Below are positions 1 through 4,595 of a stretch of 5,326 nucleotides of DNA, in pieces. Position numbers and translations under genes: made by a program. The notes under the pieces were generated by a model. That model ran no database searches, was not told where the DNA came from, and saw only the letters and a list, made by a program, of their open reading frames with translations. The DNA is taken from positions 1 through 5,326 of the forward strand of contig WQSU01000179.1 in assembly GCA_009787675.1 (NCBI GenBank). Reading direction: 5' to 3'. Position 1 is the stretch's first letter. Every line of letters begins with the position of its first letter. Origin of the DNA: Lentimicrobiaceae bacterium. GTDB lineage: Bacteria > Bacteroidota > Bacteroidia > Bacteroidales > WCHB1-69.

Positions 1-408
1 CATAATTTTGTGAATACGATGCTGCGATTGGGCAAAGAAAAAACAGCGCTTAATGTAGTGGATGACCAATATGGAGCGCCCACCAATGCACACGATTTGG
101 CAGCCGCCATTCTGCAAATTGTGGAGCAAACGGAGAAGATTACCAAACCTACTATCTTTCATTATGCAAATGAAGGTGTTACAACTTGGTGCGGTTTTGC
201 TCAAAAGATTATGGAGATTGCCAAACTGCCTTGTATTGTGCATCCTGTTACCACTGTGCAATATCCCACACAGGCAACACGCCCAGCATATTCTGTTTTC
301 GATTTGTCTGACATAAAGAAACAATTCAATATAGATATACCTAATTGGGAAGAGAGTTTACACCTAACGCTTAGTAACCATGTAAGTAAAACCGATGTTT
401 ACATTTAG
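1..408 (+). CDS. rfbD: dTDP-4-dehydrorhamnose reductase, C-terminal part (5' end outside the window)
   Basis: This enzyme reduces dTDP-4-dehydro-L-rhamnose to dTDP-L-rhamnose with NAD(P)H, the last step of the cytoplasmic pathway supplying rhamnose for surface polysaccharide. The reading frame is open from base 1 and gives 135 residues. The family is usually about 285-300 residues, so roughly the C-terminal 45% is present and the Rossmann NAD(P)-binding half is missing. The fragment opens with HNFVNTMLRLGKEK, then the family signature VVDDQYGAPTNAHDLA (residues 19-34), a TRPAYSVFD stretch near residues 93-101 that matches the conserved RP.YS..D segment, and the usual ending IPNWEESL. About a dozen residues follow that motif, longer than I would expect, and they overlap the 3' end of the convergent gene at 364-1023. 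The GTG at base 10 is an internal valine, not a start. Other sugar-nucleotide genes probably lie to the left, but none can be seen. Confidence 0.93.
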   Translation, partial: HNFVNTMLRLGKEKTALNVVDDQYGAPTNAHDLAAAILQIVEQTEKITKPTIFHYANEGVTTWCGFAQKIMEIAKLPCIVHPVTTVQYPTQATRPAYSVFDLSDIKKQFNIDIPNWEESLHLTLSNHVSKTDVYI

Positions 409-1023
409 AGACTGTAAATCTTTAAACTCTCTCATGCCTATGGTGTATTTATTGGTAGCCAAGTTATATGCTATCGACATTTTAACGCCGGCGGGGGAGT
501 TTTTACCGAATTTTAAATAGAACCCTAACTCAGGCGTGAAGATAAAACCGTAATTTTCTTTTCTTGATTGGACATCCTGTATCATAGCAGTTTCAGTAGC
601 ATAGCACAACCCGAAAAATAAACCTAAATAGGGCTTAATCATGCCGTTTGGAAGTATATGCCCCACAGCGCCAATCTGAAACGGCACTTTGCGAATATAC
701 CTATAGGTGTTAGCATATAAACGGGTTCCATTTCCAAAGTCATACATTTGTGGGCTTACATTAGAGTAGTAATTATTGAACCCTAATTTGAATCCTATAG
801 CAACATTTTCAATGAGAAAAATTTGCCCGTTAATTTGCCCACCGCGCCAACTGAATTTTTGTATAAAATTGCTACTTGCGCCCAACAATGTTCCCGTACT
901 GTATTCAATAGAATAAAATTGATTTGTTTGCGCAGAACAATTGAAAATGGAGAATTGACAATTGACAAATAATAAGATGAAGAGTAGTCTTATGGGCTTC
1001 TGTATTCTATATTGTGTCATCAT
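364..1023 (-). CDS. small outer-membrane beta-barrel protein with signal peptide
   Basis: The product is a 219-residue predicted outer-membrane barrel of unknown substrate or function. It begins with two consecutive ATG codons (1021-1023 and 1018-1020), and either could be the start. Residues 5-31 form a Sec signal peptide: basic residues, a hydrophobic core LLFILLFV (13-20), then NCQFSIFNCSA with likely cleavage after Ala31 before QTNQFYSIEYSTG. The mature part, about 188 residues, alternates polar and hydrophobic residues. It is rich in Tyr, Phe and Gly and contains repeated strand-like segments such as VAIGFKLGF, MIKPYLGLFFGLCY, FTPELGFYLKFG and LNVNIGFTYM, which is compatible with an eight-stranded barrel. 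The start lies 29 bases after the stop of the lipoprotein gene, so the two are probably cotranscribed. I recall similar barrels next to DUF4136 lipoproteins in other Bacteroidota, but this was not checked. The 3' end overlaps the rfbD tail on the other strand by 45 bases. The second half of the signal peptide is encoded by short repeat DNA. Confidence 0.8.
   Translation of the reverse strand: MMTQYRIQKPIRLLFILLFVNCQFSIFNCSAQTNQFYSIEYSTGTLLGASSNFIQKFSWRGGQINGQIFLIENVAIGFKLGFNNYYSNVSPQMYDFGNGTRLYANTYRYIRKVPFQIGAVGHILPNGMIKPYLGLFFGLCYATETAMIQDVQSRKENYGFIFTPELGFYLKFGKNSPAGVKMSIAYNLATNKYTIGMREFKDLQSLNVNIGFTYMVTKR
937..968. repeat. short tandem repeat, unit AATTGAC, inside a signal-peptide coding sequence
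   Basis: The 7-base unit AATTGAC occurs twice in tandem (953-959 and 960-966). A related AATTGAA lies at 939-945, separated by AATGGAG-like sequence. Read on the minus strand, it encodes the VNCQFSIFNC part of the signal peptide of the outer-membrane protein. From memory, AATTGACAATTGAC-type runs are scattered through many Bacteroidota genomes, mostly between genes. The repeat itself is seen directly; its membership of that dispersed group is recollection. Confidence 0.6.
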
Positions 1024-1052
1024 ATCTGTATAATTTAATAAAGTTAATAATG

Positions 1053-1697
1053 CTAATTTTTTCTAAGTTCCGGAGTTTGTTCAAAACATTGATTGATATA
1101 ATGAGAGATGTTTTCTTCGCTGTATTTATCAGCAATTCCTTTCACTATTCCAAAAAAGCAACTTTGTGCATTATATTTATGTTCATTGCTCTGTTGAAAA
1201 AACATACAATCCATAACAAACGATTTTGCTGTGTAAGAACTATTAGTTGTATAAGAAGCAGGATAATAAGGGTCGTAGGTGCCCCAACCCCAATATGAAA
1301 ACCAATAGGGGTAGTAGTAATCGTACCACCAGCCGAAGCCCACCTGTACATATTTGTTTTCAACACAAATAAGTTCAAAAAAAAGATCTGGCAGATTGGA
1401 GGCTCTAACCTCTTTAAGAGGAATATAGATAAACCCTTTTCCTTCCATTTGCTTTATTATTAAATCTTTTTGATAAGATGCCAAAACATACGATTTTGTT
1501 TCTTTTCCTTTTCCATCAATATAGATTTCATGGATTGTATCACTTATCGAAAAAGTAGATACTGTTTTAAAATTAAAATCTTTATCCACTTTGGAAATAG
1601 CAACAAGCTGATCTTCAGTATTAACTAAATCTTCTATATCTTGGCAGGAAATAAATAAAACGCATGTTATGAATATTGTGTAAATAATTTTTTTCAT
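1053..1697 (-). CDS. DUF4136-like lipoprotein
   Basis: The product is a 214-residue predicted envelope lipoprotein of unknown biochemical function. I chose the ATG at 1695-1697, giving MKKIIYTIFI. The in-frame extension to a TTG at 1716-1718 adds seven residues ahead of a normal signal peptide and is less likely. Lys2-Lys3, a hydrophobic core and a lipobox LFIS-Cys18 suggest lipidation. The residues after Cys18 are acidic (QDIED), which may favour export to the cell surface in this phylum; that is inference. The resemblance to DUF4136 rests on DFNFKTVSTFSISDTI near residues 40-55, a GKGF segment followed by LPDLFFEL (102-109), a strongly aromatic Gly/Trp/Tyr stretch at 122-146, and the ending INQCFEQTPELRKN, which resembles the family's F.Q.P terminus. 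The mature part has four further cysteines (111, 164, 180, 204), which could pair. It is the middle gene of a leftward cassette, 31 bases after the small membrane protein and 29 bases before the barrel gene. Confidence 0.8.
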   Translation of the reverse strand: MKKIIYTIFITCVLFISCQDIEDLVNTEDQLVAISKVDKDFNFKTVSTFSISDTIHEIYIDGKGKETKSYVLASYQKDLIIKQMEGKGFIYIPLKEVRASNLPDLFFELICVENKYVQVGFGWWYDYYYPYWFSYWGWGTYDPYYPASYTTNSSYTAKSFVMDCMFFQQSNEHKYNAQSCFFGIVKGIADKYSEENISHYINQCFEQTPELRKN

Positions 1698-1728
1698 ACT
1701 TATAATTTTATGATTCAAAGTTTAATTC

Positions 1729-1899
1729 TTATTTTCTCATTCCTCGCCTCTTTAGCACCACAACCGCAATCCAATATGTAAGTGTAACGCCCAAGAAAGC
1801 TCCAAATAGGACAGGAAACTGTTCAGGATCTTTATATAAGAAGAATAGTGGGATGATTATTATACCTAGCAAGAGGAAGTAGCGAAAAACGGTTTTCAT
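1729..1899 (-). CDS. small membrane protein, 56 residues, two predicted transmembrane helices
   Basis: I translated this short frame directly. It starts at ATG 1897-1899 (MKTVFRYFLLLG) and ends at TAA 1729-1731 after KRRGMRK. Two hydrophobic segments are clear, about residues 7-22 (FLLLGIIIIPLFFLY) and 29-49 (from PVLFGAF through LTYWIAVVVL), joined by a short polar loop KDPEQF. The C-terminus is strongly basic (KRRGMRK), which would place both ends in the cytoplasm by the positive-inside rule. A good TAnnTTTG promoter element lies 57 bases upstream. The lipoprotein gene begins 31 bases after its stop on the same strand, so it is probably the first gene of the cassette. I do not recognise the family, and no function can be assigned. 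The coherent membrane topology, the promoter and the tight spacing are the reasons to regard it as a real gene. Confidence 0.7.
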   Translation of the reverse strand: MKTVFRYFLLLGIIIIPLFFLYKDPEQFPVLFGAFLGVTLTYWIAVVVLKRRGMRK

Positions 1900-1955
1900 A
1901 TTTTTTCTTGTTTGTCGAACTTTAATATTTTGTATGTTTTATGACATTTTGGTTG

Positions 1956-1963
1956 CAAATATA
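1956..1963 (-). promoter_or_regulatory. Bacteroidota-type -7 promoter element for the envelope cassette
   Basis: On the minus strand this reads TATATTTG, a perfect match to the Bacteroidota -7 consensus TAnnTTTG. Transcription would start near 1948, giving a leader of about 50 bases before the ATG at 1899. No clear -33 TTTG element is visible at the usual spacing, so the match is good but incomplete. Confidence 0.5.
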
Positions 1964-2086
1964 TATTTTTTTTAGTCAGTGCATTTTGCCTTGACATATT
2001 CTTTAAATTACAACAAAGCGCCCACTCAGTTATCGAGAAGTAATATTCAATCTCAAATTTCTTCATCCCCTAATCACCATTTCGTG

Positions 2087-2094
2087 TATCTTCG
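2087..2094 (+). promoter_or_regulatory. probable -7 promoter element for mazG
   Basis: The sequence TATCTTCG differs from TAnnTTTG at one base and lies 18 bases before the mazG ATG. A start near 2100 would leave a leader of only about a dozen bases, which is plausible in a phylum that does not rely on Shine-Dalgarno pairing. No -33 element is evident. Confidence 0.4.
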
Positions 2095-2112
2095 CCGCTT
2101 CAAAAAATCATT

Positions 2113-2871
2113 ATGCCCTCCTCTCTCCAATCCTTTCAAAAACTGCTCAACATTATGGACGAATTGCGCGCCAAATGCCCTTGGGACAGTAAACAAACTT
2201 TCGATTCTCTTCGCTATTTAACCATTGAAGAAACTTATGAACTCTCGGATGCCATTATTGATAAACAATATACTGATATTGGTAAAGAACTGGGAGACTT
2301 GTTATTGCATATCGTTTTTTATGCAAAAATTGGAGAAGAACAGAATCTTTTTAACATAGAAACCGTTATTAACGGCATTTGCGAAAAGCTGATACGCCGG
2401 CATCCCCATATTTTTGGAGACGTTCATGTTAACTCGGTGGATGATGTGAAGGAGAATTGGGAGAAAATCAAACTGAAAGAGGGCAACAAGTCGGTGCTGG
2501 GCGGCGTTCCCAATGCTTTGCCTGCCATGGTAAAAGCCTATCGCATTCAGGAAAAAGCACGGGGCGTGGGCTTCGATTGGGAAAATACCGAACAGGTGTG
2601 GGAGAAAGTGCAGGAAGAACTGTCGGAGTTTAACAAAGAAAGAGAACAAAATTCCGACAAAATGGAAGATGAGTTTGGCGATATTTTGTTCGCATTAATC
2701 AATTACGCGCGTTTTGTGAATATTAACCCCGAAGATGCTTTGGAAAAAACTAACCGCAAGTTTATTCAGCGTTTTAATTTTATAGAACGTAAGGTGCAGG
2801 AACAAGGAAAACAGTTGTCGGATATGACTTTGGGGGAAATGGAGGTCTTGTGGCAAGAAGCGAAACGGTAA
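2113..2871 (+). CDS. mazG: nucleoside triphosphate pyrophosphohydrolase MazG
   Basis: MazG hydrolyses NTPs and dNTPs to the monophosphate and pyrophosphate in the cytoplasm. It is a house-cleaning enzyme for abnormal nucleotides and, in E. coli, lowers ppGpp during starvation. The protein is 252 residues, close to the usual length for the two-domain form. The N-terminal domain carries the hallmark KCPWDSKQT (21-29) and the metal-binding EExxE...ExxD motif as E39/E40/E43 with E59 and D62. The linker KSVLGGVPNALPAMVKAYRIQEKARGVGFDW (126-156) is typical. The second domain repeats the motif as E168/E169/E172 with E187 and D190, so both sites look intact. The start fits the family, with about 20 residues before CPWD. 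It is transcribed away from the envelope cassette and converges on cdaA, with 11 bases between the stop codons and no visible terminator. Confidence in the identity is high; its actual in vivo substrate is not shown by sequence. Confidence 0.96.
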   Translation: MPSSLQSFQKLLNIMDELRAKCPWDSKQTFDSLRYLTIEETYELSDAIIDKQYTDIGKELGDLLLHIVFYAKIGEEQNLFNIETVINGICEKLIRRHPHIFGDVHVNSVDDVKENWEKIKLKEGNKSVLGGVPNALPAMVKAYRIQEKARGVGFDWENTEQVWEKVQEELSEFNKEREQNSDKMEDEFGDILFALINYARFVNINPEDALEKTNRKFIQRFNFIERKVQEQGKQLSDMTLGEMEVLWQEAKR

Positions 2872-2882
2872 ATGTCCGCTGA

Positions 2883-3650
2883 TTACATGTCGATTTTTCC
2901 TAATAACATCTGTTTCAATACTGTAGGCGAAATGTCTTGCTGTAAATTGCCATGTGTGGAAACTGCAATGAGTCCGGTTTGTTCCGAAACAACCACAGCA
3001 ATCGCATCGGTTTCTGCTGTAATACCTACGGCAGAGCGATGTCGCAAGCCCACATCCGAGGGCAGGCTCTCCGATTTGGAAACGGGTAAAATGCAGCGTG
3101 CAGCAACAATGCGATGGTTTTTGATTACCACAGCTCCATCATGCAACGGTGTGTTTTTAAAGAAGATATTCTCAATAAGTTCTCGCGAAATGAGCGCATC
3201 AATTGGTTCTCCCGTGGCAATAACTTCACTCAAAGGATTTTTCTTTGCAATGATAATTAAAGCGCCGGTTTGTGCCGCCGACATGCGTTTGCAGGCACGC
3301 ACTACGGAATCAATATCATCATCAATATCATCATCTTTTCTATTTCTTGTAAACCATTTGAAAAACTTTCTGTTGCCAATGAGATATAAAAATTTGCGTA
3401 TTTCAGGCTGAAAGATAATGACTAATACAACTACGCCCACCTGAATAATTTGCCCTAAAATTTCGGAAAGCACCGTGAGATGAAAGAGCGAAACCACTTT
3501 CCATACAACATAGATCAAAATCAGTCCTATGATAATACGGTTTGCATAAGTGCCGCGCAACCAACGAAACAGTAGCACAACAATGGTGATTACTAAAAGA
3601 ATATCAATGATGTTAATGATATTTTGGGAAAGGTAGTGGAGGATGGACAT
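2883..3650 (-). CDS. cdaA: membrane-bound diadenylate cyclase CdaA (c-di-AMP synthase)
   Basis: CdaA condenses two ATP into the second messenger cyclic di-AMP, which controls potassium and osmolyte balance and wall stress in many bacteria. The 255-residue protein has three N-terminal hydrophobic segments (about 12-29, 36-54 and 61-80), then QPEIRKFLY (81-89), which marks the join to the catalytic region. The DisA_N domain runs from about 115 to 245 and carries both active-site motifs intact: DGA at 171-173 (in LHDGAVVI) and RHR at 203-205 (in GLRHRSA). VSEQTGLIAV (221-230) is also typical. Before the domain is an acidic stretch at 106-114, encoded by a 12-base tandem duplication. No CdaR or GlmM gene accompanies it, unlike the Firmicutes operon. 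Upstream on the same strand is tdk, across a 97-base spacer made of tandem repeats that reach almost to the start codon. No Shine-Dalgarno sequence is visible. Confidence 0.95.
   Translation of the reverse strand: MSILHYLSQNIINIIDILLVITIVVLLFRWLRGTYANRIIIGLILIYVVWKVVSLFHLTVLSEILGQIIQVGVVVLVIIFQPEIRKFLYLIGNRKFFKWFTRNRKDDDIDDDIDSVVRACKRMSAAQTGALIIIAKKNPLSEVIATGEPIDALISRELIENIFFKNTPLHDGAVVIKNHRIVAARCILPVSKSESLPSDVGLRHRSAVGITAETDAIAVVVSEQTGLIAVSTHGNLQQDISPTVLKQMLLGKIDM
3310..3333. repeat. 12-base perfect tandem duplication within cdaA
   Basis: The unit TCAATATCATCA occurs twice head to tail (3310-3321 and 3322-3333). It is in frame and encodes the repeated acidic DDDI in the linker between the membrane segments and the cyclase domain of CdaA. 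Gain or loss of one unit would add or remove four residues without shifting the frame. Confidence 0.8.
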
Positions 3651-3652
3651 GG

Positions 3653-3680
3653 GGTTAGTGGTTAGTGGTTAGTGATTAAT
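3653..3680. repeat. tandem repeat, unit GGTTAGT, in the cdaA leader
   Basis: Three perfect copies of the 7-base unit GGTTAGT (3653-3659, 3660-3666, 3667-3673) are followed by a decayed copy GATTAAT (3674-3680). The array begins two bases from the cdaA start codon, so on the coding strand the last bases before the ATG are CACTAAC units. Its unit differs from those of the next two arrays. Confidence 0.85.
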
Positions 3681-3684
3681 GTTT

Positions 3685-3708
3685 AAGGTGTAAAGGTGTA
3701 TAGGTGTA
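3685..3708. repeat. tandem repeat, unit AAGGTGTA, in the tdk-cdaA spacer
   Basis: Three copies of an 8-base unit lie head to tail: AAGGTGTA at 3685-3692 and 3693-3700, then TAGGTGTA at 3701-3708, which differs at one base. It sits four bases from the GGTTAGT array and about thirteen bases from the GTGCTTTC array. Confidence 0.8.
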
Positions 3709-3721
3709 ATTTTTTGTTTTC

Positions 3722-3745
3722 GTGCCTTTGTGCTTTCGTGCTTTC
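3722..3745. repeat. tandem repeat, unit GTGCTTTC, abutting the tdk stop codon
   Basis: Three copies of an 8-base unit occur: GTGCCTTT at 3722-3729 (variant), then GTGCTTTC at 3730-3737 and 3738-3745. A partial copy TGCTT at 3746-3750 runs into the tdk stop codon. Similar CTTTGTGC-type strings are, from memory, common between genes in Bacteroidota. Confidence 0.75.
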
Positions 3746-3748
3746 TGC

Positions 3749-4330
3749 TTAACCTTTAAGTAGTTGGAAGCACGCCCTGCACAGTGGCTCGTATGCTTCT
3801 TTTTCTCCAAGCAGTACTTGTTTGTCGTTTTCAACGGTGCGGTGCGAGTTGTGGGCTAAGTCGCCACAACGGGTGCAGATGGCGTGCACTTTGGATACAT
3901 ACTCTGCCACTGCCATCAGTTGGGGCATGGGACCGAACGGAATGCCCTGAAAGTTCATATCCAAGCCTGCAACAATTACTCTGATGCCTGCGTTTGCCAA
4001 TTGGTTGCACACGGCAACAATTCCATCGTCAAGGAATTGCGCTTCATCAATGCCCACAACTTCTACGGTTTCCAAGGAGACATAAAGCAGAATTTCGGCG
4101 GCATTGTGTACCGGGGTAGAGTGTACCATGGAGGCATCGTGCGAAACCATCTCTGTTTCAGCGTAACGCGTGTCCATGGCGGGTTTAAAAAGTTCAATTT
4201 TCTGTTTGGCAAACTGTGCGCGCTTAATGCGGCGAATCAACTCCTCTGTCTTTCCCGAAAACATGGAGCCGCAGATTACTTCTATCCATCCTTTTTTATT
4301 TGAGCGGTTGGCTTTTGTCTCTAAAAACAT
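3749..4330 (-). CDS. tdk: thymidine kinase (type II, zinc-binding)
   Basis: This cytoplasmic enzyme phosphorylates thymidine to dTMP with ATP, feeding salvaged thymidine into DNA synthesis. The protein is 193 residues, normal for the type II family. It has a Walker A P-loop GSMFSGKT (21-28), a Walker B-type VVGIDEAQF (91-99) in which Glu96 is the expected catalytic base, and the conserved AGLDMNFQGIPFGPMP (121-136). The structural zinc site is complete: Cys152 and Cys155 (CTRC), Cys184 and Cys187 (CRAC). The 14-residue N-terminal lead MFLETKANRSNKKG before WIEVICGSMFSGKT is a form I recall from Bacteroidota. The gene is divergent from buk across a 265-base AT-rich region that probably holds its promoter. 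cdaA follows on the same strand after the repeat spacer, so cotranscription is possible but unproven. The link between the two products is not an obvious pathway. Confidence 0.96.
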   Translation of the reverse strand: MFLETKANRSNKKGWIEVICGSMFSGKTEELIRRIKRAQFAKQKIELFKPAMDTRYAETEMVSHDASMVHSTPVHNAAEILLYVSLETVEVVGIDEAQFLDDGIVAVCNQLANAGIRVIVAGLDMNFQGIPFGPMPQLMAVAEYVSKVHAICTRCGDLAHNSHRTVENDKQVLLGEKEAYEPLCRACFQLLKG

Positions 4331-4352
4331 AGTAGTTAAAATGTTAGCTTTA

Positions 4353-4360
4353 GAAAAGTA
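4353..4360 (-). promoter_or_regulatory. possible -7 promoter element for tdk
   Basis: On the minus strand this reads TACTTTTC, one base short of TAnnTTTG, and lies 22 bases before the tdk ATG. No -33 element is clear. It is the best candidate in the region but a weak one. Confidence 0.3.
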
Positions 4361-4562
4361 TAGTACAATTCAAGCGTAAAAATATAATTTTTTTGAAAGG
4401 AAAATTTTTAGCTTTTATTACATCGTGTGACAAATAAGTGGGAGTAAACAGGTTGGCGAATGTTTTGAAGAAACAATACTGAACAGGGATTTTTTTCTCG
4501 TGAAAATTGAAAAATTGCTAATAAATAATCGAAATCCAAAAAATAATTTTAATTTGCACCTT

Positions 4563-4570
4563 TATTTTTG
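4563..4570 (+). promoter_or_regulatory. Bacteroidota-type -7 promoter element for buk
   Basis: TATTTTTG is a perfect match to TAnnTTTG and lies 25 bases before the buk ATG, which would give a leader of about 18-20 bases. A neighbouring TTAATTTG (4549-4556) is one base off the same consensus and could be an alternative. A -33 TTTG at standard spacing is not visible. Confidence 0.5.
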
Positions 4571-4595
4571 TCCCCTTAAATTATAATAACTAATT

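Larger units (their letters stand above)
1900..2112. other. divergent intergenic region between the envelope cassette and mazG
   Basis: This 213-base AT-rich stretch separates two divergent transcription units. It holds a leftward promoter element at 1956-1963 and a weaker rightward one at 2087-2094. I see no convincing gene, RNA gene or strong hairpin in it. A rightward open frame from 1979 reads through into mazG out of frame and looks like chance. Confidence 0.6.
4331..4595. other. AT-rich divergent intergenic region between tdk and buk
   Basis: These 265 bases contain no plausible gene. They are strongly AT-rich with many A and T runs. A rightward promoter element (4563-4570) and a weak leftward one (4353-4360) lie near the two ends. 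The middle, roughly 4400-4500, shows no tandem repeat, tRNA-like fold or GC-rich hairpin that I can detect by eye. Regulator-binding sites could be here but none is recognisable. Confidence 0.6.

Noticed and set aside
10..12. GTG as the start of a short complete gene at 10-408
   Set aside because: The frame is open to base 1 and the residues before the GTG (HNF) continue the RmlD alignment, so it is an internal codon of a truncated gene.
1014..1298. A + strand open frame of 94 codons
   Set aside because: It is antisense to the lipoprotein gene and shows no recognisable domain. The opposite strand gives a signal peptide, a lipobox and DUF4136-like motifs.
1979..2221. A + strand open frame of 80 codons overlapping the mazG start
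   Set aside because: It runs across the promoter region and into mazG in another frame, with composition like random low-complexity DNA. mazG itself is unambiguous.
2872..3411. A 179-codon open frame on the + strand, directly after mazG
   Set aside because: It lies antisense inside cdaA, whose product is a clear family match with intact active-site motifs. The + strand translation resembles no protein I know and looks like a shadow.
3653..3745. Possible CRISPR array
   Set aside because: The units are only 7-8 bases, head to tail without spacers, and belong to three different sequences. That is tandem micro-repeat DNA, not repeat-spacer structure.
3884..4303. A 139-codon open frame on the + strand
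   Set aside because: It is antisense to tdk, which has complete P-loop, catalytic and zinc motifs. The shadow frame shows no domain.
4380..4420. Possible terminator or hairpin in A/T runs
   Set aside because: The complementarity is only A-runs against T-runs with no GC stem, which gives no reliable structure.
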